NCBI GenBank assembly: GCA_022695795.1
Contig: MU404102.1
Location: forward strand, 62,001 to 126,000
Reading direction: 5' to 3'
DNA length: 64,000 nt
Origin: Biscogniauxia marginata
Lineage: Eukaryota; Ascomycota; Sordariomycetes; Xylariales; Xylariaceae
Position numbers and translations under genes: made by a program
Shown here: one piece after another, positions 37,101 through 48,445 of the stretch
How the letters are laid out: every line of letters starts with the position of its first letter
How positions within the stretch are numbered: position 1 is the stretch's first letter
The notes under the pieces: generated by a model
The model's input: the letters and a program-made list of their open reading frames with translations, nothing else
What the model was told of the DNA's origin: nothing
Databases searched by the model: none

Positions 37101-37632
37101 ATGGGTTGTGGAACTTCTAAGCCACTTTCTCAAAGGGTTATTAACCTTACCTTTACCCAAGTTAAGTTCGACTAGACAAGGCGGGGATGGTGGTCCAGCT
37201 TGTTAGGCATATGCTCATGCACATATACCAAGGTACGAGATTAACAAGTACCAGATCATTTTTATTATTAAAACACGGCTTGAACCCCAGTTCGGCCGTC
37301 AAGGTTCTTCATCTCCTCGGATTGCATGTAGTCACAGAAGTGTTAAGACGGATTTAATTAGCTTAAATAGTATTTGAAACCAAGCTATAGTCATGTGAAG
37401 ATAAAGGCGTAAAGCGTGGCGTAGGGGGGCGGAGAGAAAGGTATAATAATTTGAAAGTTAAATAAACAGCTCGTTGAAAGGGTTTCGTAGAACCCCTTTT
37501 ATACGTGGATAAGCCTGGGTTCTAATATGGACGCTAGATCTTTTGATATATGTGGCGCCGTGGTTCCAGGCTTCCACCCATATCGACACAGTCTCGCGAT
37601 GTCTCTTTCTCTCGTTTGTTTGTTTTGCTTGC

Positions 37633-37658
37633 TTATATATATATATATATATATATAT
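37633..37658. repeat. (TA)n microsatellite
   Basis: About 13 TA units in a row. Confidence 0.85.
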
Positions 37659-38411
37659 GTAGAGTTGTCTAGCGATCTCGTCTACCTGCCTAGGTTTTTA
37701 CCTACATACCTAGGTACCTACTTACACCTGAGATAAGTAAGGTAGAGAGAGGTAGGTTGTTAACAAGTAAGCAAGACCAGAAATTGACTCCCCCAGGCAC
37801 ACACGTTACCAACCGACAAGCATCAGACCGATAGGTCTACCGAATAAATAGGTTAGACGCTTGAATCAACAAGACCGGATTTGCCTGCCTGACCATCTGT
37901 GTGTGATTCGATGCAACTTGGCGCGTGGCGTTATATAAGTAGTTTTTCGCCCACTCTCTCACGCATTATTCTCCCTTTATCACTAGCAAAAAAAGGGCCA
38001 ACTTGAATTTGTCGTTTCACTTGATTCTTTCTCTCTTGCCTGCCTGCCAGCCAGCGTGTTCAAGATCCCAGATTTCAAAAATAAAATAAAACGCCTATGC
38101 TCCCTCTTTCCCTCCCTACTGTTGAACATATACAGTAGCCGCTTTACACCCTATCCCTTAAAACACTGGGGTGGCCTCCCCCTAGTCCTATCAAGTCAAG
38201 TCCCGTCCTGGTCCTAGGCCCCTCTTCCCACTTAACATGGAGGATTAGGGGTTGCCTAGCTCTGCGTTCTACCCAAGGCGGTCCGCTGGTGCTTGCGGAT
38301 GTAAAATTGAGATTGCGAATGTGGATGGTATGGTATAGAAGTAGGGGGAATACATAGGATGGACAGAGCCATCATGGTTGATGTTGTACAAGAAATATTT
38401 TCCATTTGGTG

Positions 38412-39345
38412 TTAATCTTGCGATACAGTTTGCTACGTGATGTTAGCCACAGGTACTCGTAAGTCATTCGTGTGCTCCGTATAACTCGGCGAGTAAATAT
38501 ATTCTAAGAGAGTAGTGCCGTGCAACCATCTACCTCCGGAGGAAGGGTTTTTTTTGAGAGGAGGTTAAAGAAAATAAAAAGACTTATAAAAGATCTGAGA
38601 CTCACCACCAGCCAATCCATGCCCTCACTGACACCACTACCGTCAACGGCGGAGCACGCAACAATGCTCCAGTTGCGATCGCGCAACTCGCCAAGCCGGA
38701 GGGCCTCGGAGATCTCACCGGCACCCTTGGCACCCGGCTGGTCCTGCTTGTTGGCGAATACGAGGAGGGCGGCGTCACGGAGCTCCTCCTCGTTCAACAT
38801 GGCGGCCAACTCCTCGGCCGCCGTCTGCAGCCGCTCGATATCGGTGCTGTCGACGACGAAGATAACGGCGGCCGTGTTCGCATAGTAGCACCGCCAGTAG
38901 GGCCGAATCGAAGTCTGCCCGCCCAAGTCCCAGACATTGAAGTTCAAGTTCTTGTACGTCACCGATTCTACGTTGAAGCCGATGGTCGGGATCGTCGTTA
39001 CCACCTCGCCTATCTGTCGCACGAGTCAGTCGTCGGCTTTGTCCTCTAGTATTTAGCTCCCGGATGCAGCCGGGAGGGGAGGGGGCTCGCGCAGAATGGG
39101 TGGTAGCAGGAGGCAATTGATTAGGCATATCCAGATAGAAAGGCAACTGACCTTGAGTCTGTATAATAGCGTCGTTTTTCCAGCGTTGTCCTGCGGGAGA
39201 GTTGAAAAGCATCAGCTAAGCCGCTCCGCAACGGGGAAGCTCTAACGGGGGGAGGGCGACGGGTTCATACAAGGCCCAGGATCAGAATTCGTATCTCCTT
39301 CTTCGCCCACAGCAGGCCAGACAGCCATGACATGCCCTGACCCAT
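38412..39345 (-). CDS. ARL1: ARF-like GTPase Arl1
   Basis: The four exons on the minus strand are 39345-39271 (75 nt), 39190-39152 (39 nt), 39013-38606 (408 nt) and 38432-38412 (21 nt), encoding 180 residues. Arl1 is a small GTPase of the trans-Golgi that recruits GRIP-domain golgins. The N-terminus [10 protein letters not shown] has Gly2, the myristoylation site. GTPase motifs are the P-loop GLDNAGKTT (split after GL by intron 1), the switch I Thr in PTIGFN, WDLGGQ, NKQD and [23 protein letters not shown] is the typical Arl1 effector region. The last exon encodes only QTVSQD before TAA; it was found from the branch site GCTAAC and acceptor CGTAG, and it restores the usual family length. Introns are 80, 138 and 173 bp. 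The start was chosen because it supplies Gly2. Confidence 0.93.
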
Positions 39346-40311
39346 CTTGCGTGATAAGGCTTCTTCGCTCGTGCTGGAAGAAGCGGTTCGGAAGCGGCGG
39401 CTTGGAAGGTCGGAGAGGGCAGGTAGATATACGTGTCGACGCGATCGGAGGTGTCTCTAGTACTTGACAGAGTGCAGGTCGAAAACCGTCCACGTCGATT
39501 CGGATGCAAGCCGTTGCTCGGATGTGGGTCGAAACAAATAAGGGGCGTTCGTTCGGGATGTGGCTCTCGTCGTTAGCCGATACGAAGACGGGAGACAGAC
39601 TGGACGTGGTGTACGTAGGTGGTAAACTAGATAGAGAGAGCTGCAGCGTAGGAAAAGCGTGGTGATCGTAACTGTTTTTGTACAAGTGTGGTTTTCTTTT
39701 CTTCTAGATTTCTTTGCCCAGGTTCTTCTTTGGTTTTTCTTAGATCGTAGGTTATCTCGCAGCTCTCCCGGACTGCAAGTTTGGCTTCCCTGGCAAGGGT
39801 CGTCTGAATTATTAATAGCAGGCCAAGGTGTATTTGTAAAGGAGGCCGCCACCGAGCGGATTAGACGCTCTCTCTCGCCCTCCAGTCTTCTCTTGCATTT
39901 ACGCAATGGAGCCTCGAACGCGTCTTGGCGCCCGTTTTCACTGCATGAATTTATCATTTTAAAGTACTCAGGTACCTCTTATATACCTTAGGTAAGCATA
40001 CTAATATGTAGCTCATTTCTTATCTTATCGCTAGCTTAATCCTTCCAGGTTAGAACCTTCTTCTGTTGCATTTAATAGTCACGTGAATATTCTGTCCTTT
40101 TTCATCACCAGCTGACCGGGCTCTGACTGACGGACCGACAGCCTACAAGGTAGATCAACTCTCCCACAATTTCGCAATTGGGGCTGCAAAACCCTCGCAA
40201 CTAAAGCAAAATTCCTAGCCCGCATTTCGATAATACTCCACCTCTTCTCTTCCACCAAGAAGACACCATCAACGAACATACTCGACATTTAGATCAGCGC
40301 ACGCAGTCAAA
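39346..40311. promoter_or_regulatory. divergent promoter region ARL1 / RPL39
   Basis: About 970 bp between divergent starts. CT-rich stretches precede the eL39 start (CTCTTCTCTTCCACCAAG near 40240). Minus-strand frames at 39242-39957 show no domain. No TATA box is evident. Confidence 0.45.
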
Positions 40312-40829
40312 ATGCCGGTATGTATTTTCACACATAGATACGTCCATCCGTCCATCGAATCTGTCATATCTCATGCGACCGCCAGTCCCGTGCGGTCAAT
40401 GGTGGTGCATGGGTTTTAGCGACCTCGAGGAGCAGAGATCAGAGATGGATGTGATACTAAACAGAACAAAATCACGCTGACCGCTTGGAATTTTTCCCTC
40501 GTCGCAGAGCCACAAGTCTTTCCGCACGAAGCAGAAGCTCGCCAAGGCGCAGAAGCAGAACCGACCGATCCCGCAATGGATCCGTCTCCGGACTGGTAAC
40601 ACCATCAGGTACGATTCATCCTCCTCTGATCGGGTTCCAAATCGGACGAGCATCCCTTTGGCAGACCACGTCTTTTCTATGATACTCTTGGGGAGAAGGC
40701 TTAGCTGTGGGGGAATACTTGTTTCCCACGATCCAGCCATATTACCACGCGAGAACGGTAGGAGACTGACACACGAGCAGATACAACGCCAAGAGAAGGC
40801 ATTGGCGCAAGACCCGTCTCGGCATCTAG
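40312..40829 (+). CDS. RPL39: 60S ribosomal protein eL39
   Basis: The exons are 40312-40317 (6 nt, Met-Pro only), 40508-40608 and 40781-40829, giving exactly 51 residues, the standard eL39 length. The introns are 190 and 172 bp. The sequence has the family core [20 protein letters not shown], then [15 protein letters not shown] and the ending HWRKTRLGI. eL39 is a small, very basic protein lining the peptide exit tunnel of the large subunit. Long introns near the start codon are usual for fungal ribosomal-protein genes. Confidence 0.97.
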
Positions 40830-42182
40830 ATGCCTTTCCTCTCGTTGCACCTATACCATCGGCCTACACCTGTCCATATTGTGAATTCCACCGGATACCA
40901 CCGCTCGTCAATCATGGGCGTTATTACGACGGCAACTCCTCCTTTGGGAGATGAAGAAACGTTCTAGCAGAGTGGACGGATCGATGCCTATTCTAGAAAA
41001 TATCGGCATGAATTCGGTGGACATGGGACGAATGGGAAATGAGAGCAAAATATGAGCCGACTAGATCCTAGGGAAGGTGTTTCTTGCTGCCGCTGGAGAA
41101 TCGGGTTTCTTCAGGGGCTTGTGTCATTCAAGGTCTACATGGTATCGGTCATAGGGAAATGAACAATCTTTGCAAAACGAAGAAAGAGCGGAAAAGACAT
41201 GCGTGATACCGTAGCAGCATGTTTGGTGTGTTTCGTGTGAATTTCCCGCAGACTATCGACTTTTCGTAGGCGATTCACCAAATAATATAGGAAGAGGGAT
41301 GGTGTAATTGCACACCCATTTCGTTCCCCTAGATAATGTGCTCCTCTCGGAATGCTCCCACATCATGGCCCTCCTCAAGATTCAATCCCGATCAGGTGGA
41401 AGACGTAGGCACAAGCAGACGTAGGCGGAGGAAAATGGCCAAAAATACGCGTACTCTCCTAACCACATCTTTCTAAGCGGCCACTCACTTGAGGTAACTA
41501 GGTCTAGCCTCCGCCCAGATCCCGATGGTAGGAGTAGCAGATAGATAAACAAAGGGAGCAGAAAACTGATTGATGTAACGGCAAATCACAAATGATATAT
41601 ATATATATACTGTCCTTGTAGGAGTTCAAGCCAGCGGCAGAGAGACAGCGGCACTACGGTGATTCAAACCATTCCCAAGATGTGCCAGTCCCAGTATATT
41701 AATTTTGTATCTTGACAACTCCGGTATAGAAGGGCAAGAGAAGCACATCATTCTAATCTAGTCTAGTCAAATTCACAACCTAGAAGCACCACATTCACGT
41801 TCGGAGGAGCGGAAGAAAAGAACAAAGAATGAAGTCATGGGATGGTAGAATTCATGTCTAACTATCATGTGGGAACCCGTTGCCATGAGCAGAGCGTGCA
41901 AAGTAGGTAGTGGCTACCAGCATAATGTCTGCTACCATGCAATGTGTACGAGTATGACCCGGCCAGAGGTTGCGATGATCCGTATTGTGACTGCGGTTCA
42001 TCTATTACGCCGGCGCCGAAGACCATAGGGTGTGCCAGCGCCAGAAGATGCAATATCGGCAACGTGATGATTAGCCTTCCACCGCCTTCAATCATCACGA
42101 ACACATTATCGTTTGTAAAACGTCAAATCCGCCCGAACAAACGCCAAATAACAAAAGCATGACCCCGTGGAGGATTAGTCGC
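40830..42182. other. intergenic region RPL39 / SKP1 (convergent)
   Basis: About 1.35 kb with no recognisable gene. It contains both 3' regions and a short (AT)n tract near 41597-41609. Confidence 0.5.
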
Positions 42183-42879
42183 TTAGCGGTCCTCAGCCCA
42201 CTCGTTCTCGCGACGGATCTGCTCCTCTTCCTCCGGAGTGAAGTCGTTGGTGATGTTGAACGTCTTGCGGATCTCCTCAGGCGACTTTCCCTTGATCATG
42301 TTTGCGACAGTCTTGCAGCCGACATCGAGGAGGGGCTTGATGTCGAGGTAGTTCGAAGCCTGTAGACGTAGCATTAGCATGTTTGTATAATACGCAGGCC
42401 AGAGGGATAATACATACCAGGATAATCTCAAAGAGCATTTCCTGATCGACCTGCATGAACTTCTGGTCCCACTCGTCGATTTCGGTGGTCTTCTTTCGGT
42501 TGTCGGATTCATCTTCATTAGAGGAGGGAGGGTCGTTTCGGTGGTGTTCACACCACTCGATAACCTTGCGGAGTACAGGCTCCGTGACCTGGAGGAGGTA
42601 GCTCGTCAGCAAGGTACGTCCGAAAAAAAGACAAGCGGCAATAGGCACTTACGTTGGGAATGGGAATAGCCTGTCCGATAGCAGAATCACCAAGATCCTC
42701 CAGCATGTTCTTGATCAGGAGAGAGCGCTCCGCGACGGGCTTCTCTGCAGCGATCGTCAGCAGGCCAGCGCAGAAGACGAGACTAGAGATTCAGATGGGA
42801 ATAGAGTCTACTTACCAACATCGATCTCGTGGCCGTCGTTGCTGTGCAACTTCACAATAGTAGGGGCCGCATCAGACAT
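42183..42879 (-). CDS. SKP1: SKP1, SCF ubiquitin-ligase adaptor
   Basis: The four exons on the minus strand are 42879-42816, 42744-42653, 42588-42418 and 42359-42183, encoding 167 residues; introns of 71, 64 and 58 bp have GTAAGT/GTATGT donors. Skp1 links F-box proteins to Cul1 in SCF ubiquitin ligases and also serves in kinetochore assembly. The N-terminal BTB/POZ fold is seen as [29 protein letters not shown] and [20 protein letters not shown]. It is followed by an acidic loop and the F-box-binding C-terminal helices: [59 protein letters not shown] and the ending EWAEDR. All are intact and typical. Confidence 0.96.
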
Positions 42880-44742
42880 GGTGGCGGTTGGCAGCTTGCG
42901 ATTGATGTTATGGGTATGTCTTTAAGGTTTGGTGTCCTGATTACTGTGTGAGAAGATGTTTCCCAAAAATGGAGTGAGTTGTGGATGCTGTGCTGTGGTG
43001 TTGTTTGCGAAGGGAGAAGAGGAAATATGCGAAAGGTGTGGAGGGAAGATGGAGAAAGAGGGAGAGGAAGTATCGTATTACCTAAGTTGAGGTTGAGTGA
43101 GGTTAGGTCGGGTAGGAGGAAGATGATGTGATGATGGAAGCGGCAAGTCGAATGGAGGTGTGAAGATGGATGTAGCTTAGGGTGTGGAGGGGTAGGAGGG
43201 CAGCTGGTTAAGTACTAAAAACAGCGTCACCGGAGAAGGGGCGTAAGGGGAAAAATCACAATAGAGTTTCCTAGGTTCCACAATAAGATCACGCCTACCT
43301 GGGTGTTAATATGCGGTGCGGGAGGTAACGAAGAATAAAAGAAAATGCGACCAAGGCAACAAACAGCACTGACAATAGAAAGTAGTAGTAGTTCACTGCA
43401 GCCTAAGCTTTGTGTGGAGTTGCAAAAGAATAAGAACTTAGGGCGAATTTAGGCGACTCACAAAGCCGCACCTGATGGAGACACCTACCTCAGGTACCTA
43501 AGATAGGTACCTAAGATAGGTACCTATGGAATGGACCTTGATGGAACCTACCTAAAGCCTAGGCCACAATCCCCCACATTCTAGCCGCCTTGGGTACTTA
43601 AGGTACGTACCACACCAGTAGAGGTACATAGGTAAGTACCTTTCAGGACGTTATTCAAGCGTCTCTCTCTCTTTCTCCTTGAACAAGTCTCTATTTCTAC
43701 AAGCAACCGACATACAGCTATCGGATCAATCATCTCACATCAGTTTGCCTGGCCTCGCTCACGTAGCAGACCGAGGAACAAGTGCATTTATGCACACGAT
43801 GCACTTCATATTTCGTGTATTCACGGCAGGTCATATAACCCACTCCCTACGGTACCAAAGCCTATCTATTTCTTTCACTCCCCTTTATAGGCCCTCCTTT
43901 TTTTTATAACTTTTTATCTTTTCCCTATTCCCTGTATCCCGATCTCTTGCGTGCGTATGCCTGTTGCGCCCACCCGCCCCGTGATCAGCAAACCCTTTCT
44001 CATTATGTGTAATCCACAACATATAATAACCCTGACCCGTGCCCTCTTATCCCGTCTCGTGTTGCCCTCGATTTTTTGTATTTCCGAATTTCCTTCCCTC
44101 GCCCTTTTCCCTCCCTTGATATCCCAAATCCATCCAAGTTCATCAAAAATGATTACATATTAATATATGAAAAAAAGAGAAAGGGAAAAAAAGGATAAGA
44201 AAGAGATGCTGCTGTGCTGAGCAAGAAACTCCTCGAGTTCAAGGAATGTCAGAACCGTAGATGCGTGTGATGGCGCTAAATACCGAATAGGTGTACAGAG
44301 CAATGCTTGCCCGTGTAAACGTGGAAGAGAGAGAGAGAGAGAGAGAGCGCGCGTGTATCGGAAGTGATATAGGATGCGTAATGTAAGTCTTGTAACAATG
44401 GGTATAAAAAATTCCCCAGGACGAGACATGAAAAGACCACCTTATACAAGAGAAGAAGGGTATCAAGTCAGAAATATAAAAAGGAAAGGCGAAGAGGGAA
44501 TTTAAATCTTCAAAAGTACCCGACCAAGTCCGTTGGGACCAACGGAAAGAAAAACCAAAGGGGGGGAATAAGGGGAAAGAGGTAAATACCATGAACGCAT
44601 CAGACACGTTCCTCATCCCCTATTCCATCGTATATCTCCCCTTTTCCTATCCATTCCATTCCATCCCGTCCCACCCATCACCAAACCGATACCCTCCTCC
44701 TACTTCCCAGGAAGGTGAGGAAGGGAGGAGAGGGGGGGTAAA
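42880..44742. other. intergenic region SKP1 / DUF4203 gene
   Basis: About 1.9 kb upstream of SKP1 and downstream of the next gene. No gene recognised. It holds repeated TAGGTACCTAAGA units near 43494-43526 and a GA microsatellite at 44327-44347. Confidence 0.5.
44327..44347. repeat. (GA)n microsatellite
   Basis: About ten GA units, followed by a GCGCGCGTG step. Confidence 0.8.
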
Positions 44743-47700
44743 TCACCGATCCCTAACACTCCCCTGCATCCTCCTCATAGCGTCCCGATGCGCACCCATC
44801 AGGTCCCCCCTCCTCATCCTCTCCTCGAAGGCGCGCTCGCTGCGCTCCTTATCGCGCCTCTCGACCTCGCGCCTCTGCGCCTCCTGCTCCCGCTGCGCGA
44901 GCATCGCGCTCCGCTGCTGGTCGGCCGCCGAGTAGTCCATAGGCGTCATCGTTGCCGTCATCGTCTCGCCGTTGATGTTGATGTTGCCGCTGGACGCCGC
45001 GCGAGCGGTAATCAGGTCCGCGGCGACTGACTGCCGAAAGCTGGCGAGCCTGGCCTCGCGCGCCGCCCGCGGCGGCACCGCCGAGTACCGCTGCGGCTGG
45101 TGCGAGTCGAACTGCTGCTGCTGTGCCGTGGTCTCGGCCGAAGGGAGCGGCGTCGAGCTCAGGCGCGCACCGGGGACTATCTGGGCGAGGCTCGGGGTGC
45201 TGTTCTGCCGCGGTAGGGTTAGCTGCTGGGCAGGCAGGCTGCTCTGCCGCATGAGCTCCTTGCGCTGGCTGAGCGGGAGGTCGTCGGCGTCCCGGATCGC
45301 TACGTAGGGCGATGGGGGAGGCGGCAGCTGCTGCTGCTGCCTGCCGAGCAGGTCGAGCTGGCTCGCGGGTCTCAGGGCGCCGTACTGCGGGTTTTCGTGG
45401 CCGGGTGCCGGCGGGGTGAAGAGCGCGGGCTGCGACTTGTTCCGCAGGTACATCTCTCGCCTGCCGAGGAGCGTCTGCGGGCTCGAGTAGGACACGACGC
45501 CGGGGATCGGGGGGCGGCTAGCGGGGCCCGACACGTTCGAGCTCCGCATGGAGTCGCTGCTGTTTCGACGCGAGGCCTGTCCGCCAGAGTGGGGTGAATT
45601 ATTATTAGTACTATTACTGTCGTCCTCTTCCTTGATCGGCTGGATGTACGTGTCGGAGGACTGCCGTTGTTGGCCTTTGAATCTGATATTTTGGCCCGTC
45701 CCTACCGGGCTCGTCTGGGCACCAGTGCCCAGAGCTTCCTCTGGAGGGGTCATGATGGTCGACGGAACGTGCGCTCTCGACAGAGCCGGGGTTTGTGACA
45801 CGCGCGATACGGTGCGATAGACGGGCACGGGAGGAGATGGCGAAGTCGATATCGAGGAGCCAGATCTCCTGATAGTCGTGGGCGGGACGCCACTTTCGGC
45901 CGTCTGTTGGAGTTCTTCGACGTTCACCGGCACCGCAGCTTCAGCCTCCTGTCGTGCCGTCGTCGCTTCTTGCTCGGGATACTCGTTCAGCTGCAGCTTT
46001 TCCATCTCTGGCGCCTCTGCCAGGCCCAGGTGTTTAGCCCACTCGTTCGTCCGATACGACAGGGCGACTCGTGGCAGTGCGGAGGGAAGTCGATCTTTCG
46101 TAAGACTCACGCTGCCGGACGAGACCGAAGGGCTCGCAGATTTGGGGTCGTTCGAACTCCGAGATCGAGCTTCAGCGCCCGGCGCTTCCGTAGCCGTATT
46201 GGCCGTCTCTTGAATACCCGCGGTGCTATCGAAACCATTTATCGTACTGCCCCGTTTTGACTTGTTATCCGCAGGGTCGTCTAGCACAGACATTTCTTGG
46301 ATATCCATAGCAACTGTGTCGGCAGTCGAAAAATGACGTGCATCAAGGCCGTCTCCCAGGGTTGTTAGGTTCTCTTGAGAGACATGTTCGTTCTCTAAAC
46401 TTGGCTCACGTTTCGAAATCGGATCCCTCAATTCGGCTTTGATATCCCTCGTCCGCCTCTTTTCGTCTTCCTGGCCCAACCCAAGCACAGAGTTGGCACC
46501 CATGCTCATGCCGTCAACAGTAGCTGCAATAGATTCGGCATCGTCCGGTCTCTGGTCCGCCGAGACCAGACCCTCGATGCTTTCTCCCCCTTCTGGCGAC
46601 GCTTGAGGCATTTCGAACTCTCCGGTCTTTCGCTTCGACTTTAAGGGCCTCTGAGATAGACCCCGGAAGATGTGACCTGAGCCTGCTGAAAGCCTGTTCA
46701 TCAGAAGAGAGCCCATGGAGGCGCGCTTTGATTCCTCATCTGCAAAGGTAGCAAAGGACGAACGATCATCGTCATTATTTTCCCTCTCTTCCTCATTCAA
46801 GTCAGGTATTCGGAATGGGAGTGGCGTGACTTCGAGAGTCATGGGTCTTGAGAACCTGTGCGAGCTACGAGGCGACACTCCTGATTCTCGTCGAGATCCG
46901 CCGTCGGTACCTGTCGCCATCCACTCTTTCTCGTCAGGTTCAGGCATCGGTGCTAGATCGTCTTCATTGTACGGTATTCCATCCCTCGCGACTCTGACTG
47001 TCACCCTGCTGTCTTCCTCCTTATCTGTAACCATCAATCCGTTGGCGGCCTGTGCCGACGGTTCAGGGGGTTCGGGGGCGTTTGAAACTGTGAGCTCCGC
47101 CATTTCGACTTCGTCCTTCTCCGATGATACTCGCTTGATCGTGGTCTGGGTCTCGCTGAAGTGGTCTTTCTTCTCCGGGTCCACGTATCCAACTCCCGAA
47201 TCACCTGAACCCTGCGAGCTCGTCCGCGCCTCATCCCCGTACACCATTTCCCATTGCCGCCTATCCCGCGCGGTTTCCTCTTCGACTTGCCGTCCCACGT
47301 TCGCCTCTTCCTCTTCGCGGTTCTTCTGGTCTTCCGCTCGTGCCTCAGCCCGCTTCGTCCGGTGCTGCTGAATAACCCTCCAGAGCTTCAATTGGGAGAT
47401 CACGCCCGGAATGGTCATCACGACAATCAGGGCAACTTCCACTCGGATACCTTTGGTCATCGGATATGTATCAGCTCCAAAAGGAAACACCTTATCGTTC
47501 AAGTTCCAAATGTAGGCCCAGAACTCCTTCAGTCCCGCTAAGCTGAAACAGTCGATACCTAGGACGGTGACAGTCGCGCCAGAGAAAGACATCATGGTAA
47601 TTAGTGCGTATGGGCGGGTATACCGACTGAAATAGAAAGCGTAGCCAGCTGCGGTGAACGCTATGATGAAGATTATCTTGCCAGTACTTGATTGGACTAA

Positions 47701-48445
47701 ACCACCCTCCCCGAGAGTCAGCAACCACATAGCAACACAGAAGCCACCGAGAAGGCATCCAAGACCCTCGGTTAGTTCCCGAAACACCGTCGCAGCCCCG
47801 CCGAGTATGAGACCAGTGCACACGATGGCTACGACATAGGCGCCCTGAATTGCGATCGGTATCGGCGGGACCATAACGTAGATGATCAGGACCGTGACGC
47901 TCAGGCTTGCGAGGTACGCCGCGGAGAAGAATGTGTGCAGCCAGGCATTCTTGATGCCGATCAGGGCGTAGACGATGCCAGTCAGGAGGAGAAGAGCGCC
48001 AGCTACGCCCCATCCCGGCGTAAGTTGAGGCTGTAGGGGCAATTCACCCGCTGCGATGGTAGCTAGGTGCGCATATGAGTTAGTGTCCAGAACTCTCACG
48101 TGTATCAGGCGCGCATGGGGATATAGGTATACGGAGCTTACAGATGTAAATGCTGTTGTTGCTAGGATTGTTGCCATTTATAGCTGAAGGCACTGGCGTG
48201 TCTGATATAGTGCTAGTCACGCTGCTTGTAATGTCAGCTGCTGATGACCGCGTTGCCGAACGCTCAGGCGAAGCTGTCGCACGAGCTCCTTCGCCATCTG
48301 ATATTGTCGTCTTCGGGGCCTCTGTTGTCGTAGGTGAGACATCTTGTCTTCGATGGTAGGGTCCTATTACACCCGCAACCGCTATGTTCAGAAACATAGC
48401 TAAGCAGAGCAAAGCCCATATGCGCGTCCGCCTAGCAAACATCAT
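44743..48445 (-). CDS. DUF4203-type multi-pass membrane protein with long disordered tail
   Basis: The two exons on the minus strand are 48445-48142 and 48062-44743, encoding 1,207 residues. The 79-bp intron has donor GTAAGC and acceptor CCTAG. Exon 1 gives a signal peptide (MMFARRTRIWALLCLAMFLNIAVAG) and a Ser/Thr-rich, probably glycosylated ectodomain. Next come about seven membrane segments (VAGALLLLTGIVYALIG to VEVALIVVMTIPGVISQL), matching the DUF4203/TM7S3-like domain in topology. A coiled-coil basic/acidic stretch (QHRTKRAEARAEDQKNREEE) follows, then about 800 disordered residues rich in Ser, Pro, Glu and Gln with polyQ/P patches. A tail this long suggests a cytosolic interaction platform. 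The function is unknown in fungi. The start is the first of two tandem ATGs, chosen for the signal peptide. Confidence 0.82.

Larger units (their letters stand above)
33886..38411. other. 4.5-kb gene-poor spacer
   Basis: No convincing gene on either strand. The longest frame (35336-35668, minus, 110 codons) has no recognisable features. The region holds TACCTAGGTA palindromes (34685-34694, 37707-37716) in ACCTACCT/AGGTAGGT-rich DNA, a run of 14 C at 36447-36460, (AT)n tracts at about 36716 and 37633, and a CT microsatellite at 34136. It contains the catalase promoter and the ARL1 3' region. Confidence 0.45.
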
